A stretch of 15,788 nt of DNA from Pseudomonadota bacterium. GTDB lineage: Bacteria > Myxococcota_A > UBA796 > SXON01. The notes below the pieces were generated by a model. It was not told where the DNA came from, did no database searches, and saw only the letters and a program-made list of their open reading frames with translations. This document shows positions 7,593 through 14,248 of the stretch, piece after piece. Both the position numbers and the translations under genes were made by a program. Positions within the stretch are counted from its first letter, which is position 1. Each line of letters starts with the position of its first letter. The DNA is taken from contig SXOM01000369.1 in assembly GCA_005776735.1 (NCBI GenBank), positions 1-15,788 on the forward strand, in the 5' to 3' direction.

Positions 7593-10588
7593 TCGGCCAC
7601 CGGCAGCGCGGGGATCCACGCGCAGCTCGCGTCTTCGAGGCACACGTCGTCGGACAGCGTCTGCCCGCCGGATTGGAAGTAGCTGGCGATCTGCATGACC
7701 ATGAACGTGCTGATGTCGAAGGGTTGATCGGGCTCGGGGAGGGTGAACCCGTGGGTGCCGGTGGTGCGGACGTACGGGAGGCGCATCGCGCTGACCCCGG
7801 CGTCGGTGGAGACGGTCACCCGGAGCGGCGCGTCGGAGGGGGCGCCGGTGCCGTCGGTGCCGTTGTCGAGGTCGTCGGCGTCGAACAAGCAGGAGGCCCC
7901 GTTGGTGTCGGTGTAGGGGCCGTGCTCCTCGAGGCCCTGGACCACGCGGCGGTCGATGAGGAACCGGTCCACCGTGGTGCCGTACCGCTCGTCGACCACC
8001 GTGTCGTCCAGCCAGCCGGCGCCGCGCACCAGCGCGATCTCGGCGTTGACCGACACGATGGTGTCGCCCGGGGTGGGCACCAACAGGATGTTGCGGGGCG
8101 TGCCGTCGTACGGGTCTTCGGTGAGCCGGCGGGCGTAGGCGATCGGGTCGCCGGCTTCGAGCACCGCGCCGAAGATGAACGCCGTACGGCGCAGCTCCGG
8201 GCTCCCGCGGATCTTGCCCAGGCCCTCGGCCAGCGCCACCAGCGGCTGCCCGGCCTCGTAGGTGACCCCCTGGAACAGGACGTCGGACTCGAAGGTGTCG
8301 ACCACGGCGACCTCGACGCCGTCGGCGTCGTAGAGCGTGACCTGCAGGCGATCGCCCGCCGCGGCCGTGTCGGGGAGCGGGTAGCGGGGGCCGCCCTCGG
8401 GCACCCCCTCGGCGGGCAGCGACGCGAGCTGCGCCTTCTCCCACGCGCCGGCCGCGTCGGCAGGGACGCCGAGGCGGAAGCGGCCGTCGGTGGGGATGAA
8501 GCCTTCGCGGACCTCGCCGTTGTCGAGGTTCTCGAGCACCACGCGCCCGCCCGCGGGCACGCTCGGCACGGTGGCGACGACGCGCTGTTCCATGTCGCGC
8601 ACCGAGTTGACCACCTGGACGATCTGCAGGCTGCCGTCGTCCTGGGGGTAGCCGACGAACAGCGGCGACATCAGGCGGCCGTGCATCGCCTCGACGGCGC
8701 CGCCGATCTCGGTGCGCGCCGCGACGTCGACCAGGCCGCCGCCGGCGACGATGGGCGCCCACGCTTCGACCTCGTCGATGATCGCGGCCGCGACGGCGGT
8801 GTTGATCCCGCCCAGCGAGCCGCCGAGCGTGTAGTAGGGGACGTCGGGCCCGCCCATGTCCGCGGTGCCGTCGCCGTCCCAGTCGCAGGCGACCGCGGTG
8901 CCACCGTCGGGGAGCGACATCTTGCCGGTGCCGCACGCCATGGCGCTGTCGATGAACTGGGCGTGGTCCAGCGCGGCCTGGCGCACCATGTCGCGGGTGT
9001 GGAACGCGTCTGCGGTCCACTGGTCGCCGCCCGAGTCGCCGCGACCGTCGTTGTCCAGGTCGCGGTAGCGGCTGTCCTTGAGGTGGTCGTAGAACGAGAC
9101 CAGGCCCTTGCCGGTCAACACCGGCACGAGGATCGCCTCGAGGTCGGCGTCGACCGTGGGGCCGTGGCCGGGGTAGTCGAACGCGCAGGCCGCCCAGCCC
9201 ATGCGGTTGAAGGCCCACGCGAAGCCCAGGAAGTCGAAGCGGCTCGACCCGTACCCGTGGCCGAACGAGGCCACCGGCACGGGCTGCGGCACGCCCTTGG
9301 GGAGCACGCACGTGAAGATCACCCGCTCGCCGCGCGCCTGGTAGCTGCCCGTGTGGGCGTCCAGGGCCCACAGGTCGTCGCTGTCGTCGGCGGCCGGCCA
9401 GGCGGCCTGGGTGCCGTCGAGGTCGGCGAAGAAGTTGGGCGTGGTGAACGCGCCGCCCACGACGTTGCTCCCGAACGCCCCGTAGTTGGCCATCAGCGCG
9501 TCGGCGCTGGCGCCTTCGAAGAGGCCGAGCTCGACCAACGCGGCGAGCAGCTCGTCGATCGGCAGGGTGTGCGTGGGGGTGTCGGTCAGCTCGTGCAGGG
9601 CCGCGGCTTCGGTGATGCCCTCCGGGAACTCCTCGTCGAGCGCTGCCAATGAGCCCTCGCCGAGCAGACCCTGGCGCGCCGCGCGCAGGTCGCCGGTGAC
9701 GTCGCCGGTGGTGAACGTCCAGGCGAACGCGACGTCGCCGAGGCCGAGCCCGAGGTCGGGCAGGACCTGCTCCAGCGGGCGCAGGGCCTCGGTTTGGCGC
9801 AGGTGGTGGACGTACGCCCACGGCGAGCGCACGGGCGCGCCGTCTTCGCCGACCAGGCGATTGGTGAGGACCACCGCGTAGGTGGTCTTCTCGCGCATCG
9901 GCCGGACCACCCGCATCAGGAGCGTGTCGCTCTCGCGCTCGTAGAAGGTGAGGAGGTCCTCGCGCGGGTCGCCGTCGAGCGGGTAGAGGTTGGGGTGGTC
10001 CAGTACGCCGTCGTTGTCGGTGTCTTCGCCCCAGTCGAGCACGCCGTTGCCGTTGGTGTCCTCCTCGTAGGTCTCGAACACCAGGGTCGGGGACAGGCTG
10101 CGGCTGTCGTTGGGGAAGTACCGGTCGGGGTTGGGCACGTCCATCGGGAAGCGCCCTTCGCCGAGGTCGAGCTGCACCGGCTTGCCGTAGTCCGGCGAGT
10201 CGGGGGTGACGTCGATGACCAGGACCGCGTCGTCGGCGAACGCCTCGGCGCCCCGCTTGGGGTCGTCGCGGTGGCGCGCGGCGAGGTTGTCGAGGTCGAG
10301 CGGGGCGTCGAACGCGACCGACAGCGGCGCGTACACGCCGAAGCCGGTCATCGTGTTCATCTTCTCGCGCGCTTCGGTCTCCAGGCGCGTGGCCGCCGCG
10401 GTGGGGATGTTCAGCCGCAGGCCGGTGGGGCTCTGGACGTCGGTGCGCGTCGCCAGATCGGACGGAAATGGGACGTCGGGGAGCGGCTTGGCGTCCCAGT
10501 CGACCCGGACCACGGGGCCGTCGCCCTCGGGGGTGGCGAGGAGACCCTCGGGGTACGGCGCGCACGCGAGCGTGAGGTACAGGAGCAT
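7589..10588 (-). CDS. Large lipase/esterase-like lipoprotein with Ca-binding-type Asp repeats
   Basis: The 999-residue protein starts MLLYLTLAC; Cys9 ends a lipobox, predicting a lipid-anchored exported protein. Residues about 28-240 (VDWDAKPLPDVPFPSDL..., a stretch of the form seen before lipase domains) resemble the N-terminal domain of bacterial virulence-factor lipases (VolA-like). Asp/Asn/Gly-rich turns DTNGNGVLDWGEDTDNDG (about 177-194) look like thrombospondin type 3 or EF-loop calcium sites, and more occur at about 510-517 and 569-575. The alpha/beta-hydrolase part shows an oxyanion-type FGHGYGSS (442-449) and a nucleophile elbow GGSLGG with Ser591. The catalytic Asp and His were not assigned. 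The likely role is hydrolysis of esters at the outer membrane or cell surface; the substrate is unknown. The 3' end overlaps the barrel gene. The protease gene lies upstream with a 161-bp gap in which I see no gene. Confidence 0.82.
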   Translation of the reverse strand: MLLYLTLACAPYPEGLLATPEGDGPVVRVDWDAKPLPDVPFPSDLATRTDVQSPTGLRLNIPTAAATRLETEAREKMNTMTGFGVYAPLSVAFDAPLDLDNLAARHRDDPKRGAEAFADDAVLVIDVTPDSPDYGKPVQLDLGEGRFPMDVPNPDRYFPNDSRSLSPTLVFETYEEDTNGNGVLDWGEDTDNDGVLDHPNLYPLDGDPREDLLTFYERESDTLLMRVVRPMREKTTYAVVLTNRLVGEDGAPVRSPWAYVHHLRQTEALRPLEQVLPDLGLGLGDVAFAWTFTTGDVTGDLRAARQGLLGEGSLAALDEEFPEGITEAAALHELTDTPTHTLPIDELLAALVELGLFEGASADALMANYGAFGSNVVGGAFTTPNFFADLDGTQAAWPAADDSDDLWALDAHTGSYQARGERVIFTCVLPKGVPQPVPVASFGHGYGSSRFDFLGFAWAFNRMGWAACAFDYPGHGPTVDADLEAILVPVLTGKGLVSFYDHLKDSRYRDLDNDGRGDSGGDQWTADAFHTRDMVRQAALDHAQFIDSAMACGTGKMSLPDGGTAVACDWDGDGTADMGGPDVPYYTLGGSLGGINTAVAAAIIDEVEAWAPIVAGGGLVDVAARTEIGGAVEAMHGRLMSPLFVGYPQDDGSLQIVQVVNSVRDMEQRVVATVPSVPAGGRVVLENLDNGEVREGFIPTDGRFRLGVPADAAGAWEKAQLASLPAEGVPEGGPRYPLPDTAAAGDRLQVTLYDADGVEVAVVDTFESDVLFQGVTYEAGQPLVALAEGLGKIRGSPELRRTAFIFGAVLEAGDPIAYARRLTEDPYDGTPRNILLVPTPGDTIVSVNAEIALVRGAGWLDDTVVDERYGTTVDRFLIDRRVVQGLEEHGPYTDTNGASCLFDADDLDNGTDGTGAPSDAPLRVTVSTDAGVSAMRLPYVRTTGTHGFTLPEPDQPFDISTFMVMQIASYFQSGGQTLSDDVCLEDASCAWIPALPVAE

Positions 10589-10749
10589 GCCGCGGGGCCT
10601 ATCGCGGCGAGGGGCGGGACACCGCGGCTACTCGCCGTACACCCACGCCAGGGCCTGATACGAAATCCCGCGTCGCCTGCGCGATGCGGGCCGGACTCGG
10701 CCGCGCCCCGAGGCAGGTCGCGCCGCATCGCCCAACCCCCCCCCTCGGC

Positions 10750-11820
10750 TCAGCGCCGGCGGCGCAACAACAACGCGCCCACCGCGATCGCCGCCGCGCC
10801 CACGGTGGCCGAGCCCGACGCCGTCGAACACCCACCGGGCTGGAGGCCGATCTCGTCGTCGTCGCCGGCCACGTCGTCGCCATTGTCGTCGCCTTCGTCG
10901 TCGCCGGGGAGGGGTGCGGGGAGGATGCCCGCCTCGTCGCACCAGGCGCGCGAGCCGTCTCCGCAGCGGGAGCGCATCTGCGCGTCGATCCACGCCAGGT
11001 AGTGGTCCAGGCGCGTGTCGACGCCGCCCTTGCTGTCACAGTCGGTGGAGTCGTACGCGTGGCTGGTGACGCCGATCTGGCGCATCGCCTCGGTAGAGTC
11101 GGACTCGACCGTCATGAACGTGGGGCCCCCCGAGTCCCCGTGGCACTTGCGCCCGTCGTTGCGCTTGGGGCCGACCTGGAACTCGGCCTCGCCGACCTCG
11201 CCGATGACCGTGCGGGCCTGCATCTTCACCGCGTAGGTGCCCGGTTCGGGCTGCTCCCACATGTCGGTGGCCTCCTGCTGGCCCCAACCGACGATGTCGA
11301 CCTCGGCGCCTTCGACGATCTGCGCACCTTCTTCCTCGGTGACGAGCACGGCCGGCGTCACGTCGAGGATCGGCTCTTCGAGGAACACGATGCCGATGTC
11401 GAAGTTCTCGGTCAGGCCGTAGCCGAGGCCGTTGATGTCGAAGTCCTCGTGGAACTCCCAGTCCCAGGCCTTGGCCGCGTCGTCGGGGAAGGTCTTCACC
11501 GAGCTCGATCCGTCCCACCTGGTGAGGTCGGCCTGGCGGGACCAACGGAAGTCCATGTCGGTGATCTCGCCCATGCCGTAGGTCATCACCTCGGGGTCCA
11601 GGCAATGTGCAGCCGCCAACACCACGTCCGGCGCAATGAGCGTGGAGCTGCAGATGAGCATGGTGGCGTCGTACTCGCCCTGCCGCCCGAAGTCGAAGTG
11701 GCCGCTGAGGACCAGCCCGCCGGTCATCGGGAAGTCGTCTTCGTCGGCCGACTCGCCGTTGATGATCGGCGGCGGCGTCGGGTCGGCGTAGGCGAGGGTG
11801 GCGACGAGGGAGAAGAACAT
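10750..11820 (-). CDS. Secreted trypsin-fold serine protease with MYXO-CTERM-like tail
   Basis: From ATG 11820 the product is 356 residues; GGAG lies 5 nt upstream of this ATG. A longer frame to 11994 would only add low-complexity sequence overlapping moaE. The signal peptide is MFFSLVATLAYA. The S1-family catalytic triad is visible: His72 in LAAAHC, Asp141 in NFDIGIVF and Ser230 in GDSGGP. Cys57 and Cys73 match the conserved disulfide around the His. The mature N-terminus is probably IINGE (19-23). The position equivalent to the trypsin specificity residue 189 is Arg224, so trypsin-like cleavage after Lys/Arg is unlikely. After the protease domain come an acidic linker (GDDEGDDNGDD), a Gly-Gly-Cys, a hydrophobic helix and four Arg. 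This is the layout of a MYXO-CTERM sorting signal for surface anchoring. It lies 58 bp downstream of moaE. Confidence 0.9.
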   Translation of the reverse strand: MFFSLVATLAYADPTPPPIINGESADEDDFPMTGGLVLSGHFDFGRQGEYDATMLICSSTLIAPDVVLAAAHCLDPEVMTYGMGEITDMDFRWSRQADLTRWDGSSSVKTFPDDAAKAWDWEFHEDFDINGLGYGLTENFDIGIVFLEEPILDVTPAVLVTEEEGAQIVEGAEVDIVGWGQQEATDMWEQPEPGTYAVKMQARTVIGEVGEAEFQVGPKRNDGRKCHGDSGGPTFMTVESDSTEAMRQIGVTSHAYDSTDCDSKGGVDTRLDHYLAWIDAQMRSRCGDGSRAWCDEAGILPAPLPGDDEGDDNGDDVAGDDDEIGLQPGGCSTASGSATVGAAAIAVGALLLRRRR

Positions 11821-11878
11821 CACGGCTCCGGACGCCGCCACCTTACCCACGGCCGGGGGGGCGCCTGCAAGCGGATGG

Positions 11879-12292
11879 TCAAGATCGGTTGGCGATCCAA
11901 TCGGTGCCGTCGGCGTAGTGCTCCCGCTTCCACACCGGCACCCGCGACTTGAGCTCCTCGATGGCGTAGCGGCTGGCGTCGTAGGCCTCGGCACGGTGCG
12001 CGGCGGCCACCACGATCACCACGGCCGGCTCACCCAGCGCCACCGCGCCGACACGGTGGACCACGCCGAGGCGCACGCCCGGCCATCGTTCGGCGATCTC
12101 GGCGCGGATCTTGCCGAGCTCCGCCAGGGCCATCGGGGCATACGCTTCGTACTCCAGGCCGGTGACCACCCGGCCACGGTTGTGGTCGCGCGCGGTGCCG
12201 ACGAAGCTGAGGAGGGCGCCGCAGTCGATGCCGGCCACCGCCGCCTCGACCGCGCGGACGTCGATGGGGTGGGGAGACAGCTCCACCATCAT
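11879..12292 (-). CDS. moaE: Molybdopterin synthase catalytic subunit MoaE
   Basis: The 137-residue protein matches MoaE, which with MoaD converts cyclic pyranopterin monophosphate to molybdopterin in the cytoplasm. Family landmarks are FVGTARDHNRG (30-40), LEYEAY (46-51), VVHRVGAVALGE (78-89) and ELKSRVPVWKREHYADG (113-129). That last segment holds both catalytic lysines, equivalent to E. coli Lys119 and Lys126, at Lys115 and Lys122. Length is normal. The start is the first of two adjacent ATG codons and overlaps the moaD stop by 4 bp (ATGA); the second ATG would work almost as well. Co-translation with moaD fits the obligate MoaD-MoaE heterotetramer. Confidence 0.93.
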   Translation of the reverse strand: MMVELSPHPIDVRAVEAAVAGIDCGALLSFVGTARDHNRGRVVTGLEYEAYAPMALAELGKIRAEIAERWPGVRLGVVHRVGAVALGEPAVVIVVAAAHRAEAYDASRYAIEELKSRVPVWKREHYADGTDWIANRS

Positions 12293-12516
12293 CCCCCTCC
12301 GATCGGGGGAAGGAACACGAGCTCATCGCCGTCGTGGAGCTCGGTGGAGCCCGGCACGCGCTCCAGGTTGACGGCGAAGGCGACGGGAAGCGCCACCGGG
12401 AGCCCGAGCGCCGCGTAGGCGCTGGCAGCGGTCGTGCCGGCCGGGAAGGTCACGGTCTCCTCGTCGCGGCCGCGCAGCTCGCGCACCTGAGCGAAGTAGC
12501 GGATGATCACGTTCAC
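12289..12516 (-). CDS. moaD: Molybdopterin synthase sulfur carrier MoaD
   Basis: The 75-residue protein has the ubiquitin-like MoaD form: it begins NVIIRYFAQVRELRG, has the loop NLERVPGSTELHDGDELVFLPP, and ends in PPIGGG. The terminal Gly-Gly is the site that becomes a thiocarboxylate and donates sulfur to the pterin in MoaE. The start codon is GTG at 12516 (a second in-frame GTG lies 6 bp further in). It is only 22 bp from the ATG of the divergent lipoprotein gene, so its promoter must lie inside or very near that gene. Translation is coupled to moaE by a 4-bp overlap. Confidence 0.92.
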   Translation of the reverse strand: MNVIIRYFAQVRELRGRDEETVTFPAGTTAASAYAALGLPVALPVAFAVNLERVPGSTELHDGDELVFLPPIGGG

Positions 12517-12538
12517 GTGGAGCCGTTAACGGGGGGCC

Positions 12539-13096
12539 ATGTGGCTCGCCCTGGTGTTCGCCTGCGCCGGCGACGACGAACCCGCCGTTCGCGCGGTACG
12601 TCCGCCGCCGCCAACCGTGGAAGAGGTCGCTGCCAAGCGCGAAGCCGAGGCCATCCGGGCGTCGCCGCGCAACCTCGAGGTCAACTACGTCAAGCCCGAG
12701 GGCGTCTACGTCGACGCGCACTTCTTCGGGGGGCGCCGCTGGGAGAACGTGCGCGACATCGTGGTCGAGCAGCTCGGGGCCACCGTCGAGGAGTCGACCG
12801 ACGCGCAGGGGCGCACGGTCCGCCGCTTCGAGCGCGGCACGCTCACCCTCGCGGACGACGGCGACATCGAGGAGATCGAGGTGCCACTGCCCGAGCCGAT
12901 GCGCCGCGCCGACGCCATGGTGGCGTGCGGCTTCTCGGGCCTGGCCGACCGGTACCTCAGCTTCACCTACGAGTACCGGGTCACGCAGTTCCAGGGGTTC
13001 CGTCGCATCGTGCTGCACCGGGTCGCCAAGAAGGACGACATGGTCGACCGCGTCACCGCCCAGCACCGGCAGGAGCGCATGCGCGAGCTGCGGTAG
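12539..13096 (+). CDS. Small lipoprotein of unknown function
   Basis: The 185-residue protein begins MWLALVFAC, with Cys9 completing a lipobox, then AGDDEP (Ala-Gly after Cys is compatible with outer-membrane sorting in E. coli terms). An in-frame TAA four codons before the ATG and no alternative start between them fix this very short signal as real. A G-run (GGGGGG) sits at ribosome-binding distance. After a Pro-rich stretch comes a compact alpha/beta region (about 50-175) with NVRDIVVEQLGATVEES, LTLADDGDIEEIEVPLPEP and LSFTYEYRVTQFQGFRRIVLHRV. I do not recognise the family. The first 27 nt are 26/27 identical to the start of the thioredoxin-lipoprotein gene. A strong hairpin follows the stop. 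Confidence 0.85.
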   Translation: MWLALVFACAGDDEPAVRAVRPPPPTVEEVAAKREAEAIRASPRNLEVNYVKPEGVYVDAHFFGGRRWENVRDIVVEQLGATVEESTDAQGRTVRRFERGTLTLADDGDIEEIEVPLPEPMRRADAMVACGFSGLADRYLSFTYEYRVTQFQGFRRIVLHRVAKKDDMVDRVTAQHRQERMRELR

Positions 13097-13105
13097 GCGC
13101 GACAA

Positions 13106-13137
13106 CGCCCGTCGTGCCGGGTGTGGCACGACGGGCG
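13106..13137. terminator. Hairpin between convergent genes (likely bidirectional terminator)
   Basis: A perfect 13-bp stem (CGCCCGTCGTGCC and its exact complement) encloses a 6-nt loop (GGGTGT). It lies 9 bp after the lipoprotein stop and 17 bp from the minE stop, so it can serve both converging transcripts. No T-run follows on either strand, so an intrinsic terminator of unusual type, or an mRNA 3'-end stabiliser, is the best reading. Confidence 0.65.
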
Positions 13138-13154
13138 CGCCGGCGGCGGGCCGC

Positions 13155-13433
13155 CTACGCGGGGACGGCGCCCGTGCGCGACGTGACGCGCCGGACCGGC
13201 ACGCTCGAGGTGAGCCGCACCTGGTCGTGGGCGCGCTCCAGGCGGATGTCGACCTTCTCGCGGTCGACCTCGGCGTACCGGGCGATGACCTCGAGGATCT
13301 CCGCCCGCATCGCGTCCATCTGGCTCGGCGTGAGGTCAACCTGGTCGTGGACCAGGAGCACCTTCAGGCGCGCCTTCGCTTCGTCCTTCGATCCTCGGGC
13401 GGACCCGAAGAGCTTGTCGAAGAAGTTGGTCAT
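13155..13433 (-). CDS. minE: Cell division topological specificity factor MinE
   Basis: The 92-residue protein has the MinE layout. The N-terminal amphipathic membrane-targeting segment is MTNFFDKLFG. The MinD-activating/contact helix region is KDEAKARLKVLLVHDQVDLTP (17-37). The C-terminal dimerisation domain includes MRAEILEVIARYAEVDREKVDIRLE. MinE stimulates MinD ATPase at the membrane and drives Min redistribution so that FtsZ assembles at mid-cell. The ATG overlaps the minD stop by 4 bp (ATGA). Length is normal. It is the last gene of the minCDE operon and is followed by the shared hairpin at 13106-13137. Confidence 0.93.
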   Translation of the reverse strand: MTNFFDKLFGSARGSKDEAKARLKVLLVHDQVDLTPSQMDAMRAEILEVIARYAEVDREKVDIRLERAHDQVRLTSSVPVRRVTSRTGAVPA

Positions 13434-14248
13434 CCCGCCACCTCCTTGCCCTCGCCCAGGCCGATCCAGCGCTTCATGACGCCCCACCAGTTCTCCGGCT
13501 CCTCGGTCGCCACGAACGGGATGTTCTCCTCGCCCGTGACGCGGCGCGCGATGCGCCGGTAGGCTTCGCCCACGATCGACTTGTCGTCGAACGCGGCCGG
13601 TGAGCCGCGGTTGGCGGACACGATGACGTCTTCGCTGTCCGGCACCATCCCGACCAGCGGGATGGCGAGGATCTCGAGGACGTCGTCCTTGTTCATCATC
13701 TCGCCGGCCTTCACCATCTTCGCGCGGAAGCGGTTGATGACGAGCTGCGGTTCGGGGAGCTCGGCCGCTTCGACCAGCCCGATGATGCGGTCGGCGTCGC
13801 GCACCGAGCTGACCTCGGGGGTGACCACGACGATGGCGCGGTCGGCGCCGGCGATGCTGTTCTTGAAGCCCTGCTCGATGCCCGCGGGGCAGTCGATGAG
13901 GACGAAGTCGAACTCCGCCTTCAGGTCGGCGACCAGCTTCTTCATCTGCTCGGGGCCGACGGCGTTCTTGTCGCGCGTCTGGGCGGCGGGGAGCAGGTAC
14001 AGGTTCTCGGTGCGCTTGTCGCGGATGAGCGCCTGGCGCAGGCGGCATTCGCCCTCGATGACGTGCACGAGGTCGTACACGATGCGGTTCTCGAGGCCGA
14101 GGATGACGTCGAGGTTGCGGAGGCCGATGTCGGCGTCCACGACCACGACCTTCTTCCCGAGCCGCGCGAGCGCGACGCCGAGGTTGGCGGTGGTGGTCGT
14201 CTTGCCGACGCCGCCCGTGCCGCTGGTGATGACGATGCATTCGCTCAT
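13430..14248 (-). CDS. minD: Septum site-determining ATPase MinD (signature Lys replaced by Thr)
   Basis: The 272-residue protein aligns along its length with MinD, the membrane-associated ParA/MinD-type ATPase that recruits MinC. Landmarks are the Walker A region SGTGGVGKTTTTAN (9-22), the switch I region DADIGLRNLD (38-47, with Asp40), LIDCPAGIE (118-126), VVVTPEVSSVRDADR (140-154) and a C-terminal amphipathic membrane-targeting helix NWWGVMKRWIGLG (253-265). The one clear oddity is residue 11. MinD proteins normally carry the deviant Walker A signature lysine there (SGKGGVGKT), but the codon here is ACG (Thr), one base from AAG. Lys16 is intact. The start overlaps the minC stop by 4 bp and its own stop overlaps minE. 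Assignment is very sure; full activity is uncertain. Confidence 0.95.
   Translation of the reverse strand: MSECIVITSGTGGVGKTTTTANLGVALARLGKKVVVVDADIGLRNLDVILGLENRIVYDLVHVIEGECRLRQALIRDKRTENLYLLPAAQTRDKNAVGPEQMKKLVADLKAEFDFVLIDCPAGIEQGFKNSIAGADRAIVVVTPEVSSVRDADRIIGLVEAAELPEPQLVINRFRAKMVKAGEMMNKDDVLEILAIPLVGMVPDSEDVIVSANRGSPAAFDDKSIVGEAYRRIARRVTGEENIPFVATEEPENWWGVMKRWIGLGEGKEVAG

Noticed and set aside
7364..9652. Plus-strand open frame of 762 codons opposite the lipase-like gene
   Set aside because: Pure antisense shadow: Val/Gly/Ala/Arg-rich sequence with no domain, while the minus strand has a lipobox and a hydrolase motif.
7593..10565. N-terminal extension of the barrel frame to a 1490-codon open frame
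   Set aside because: Upstream of the ATG at 7592 the translation is Arg/Pro/Gly-rich noise antiphase to the lipase-like gene, whereas a signal peptide starts exactly at 7592.
10589..10749. Possible small gene or RNA in the 161-bp gap before the lipase-like gene
   Set aside because: Neither strand shows a credible start with a ribosome site, a cloverleaf or a strong hairpin; it is probably leader and promoter sequence.
11821..11994. Longer start for the serine protease at 11994
   Set aside because: It would overlap moaE by 116 bp and put 58 Ser/Pro/Gly-rich residues before a good signal peptide; GGAG lies just before ATG 11820.
12334..13479. Plus-strand open frame of 381 codons over moaD and the lipoprotein gene
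   Set aside because: It is antisense to moaD and out of phase with the lipoprotein gene, with Arg-rich shadow composition, and passes through the terminator hairpin into minE antisense.
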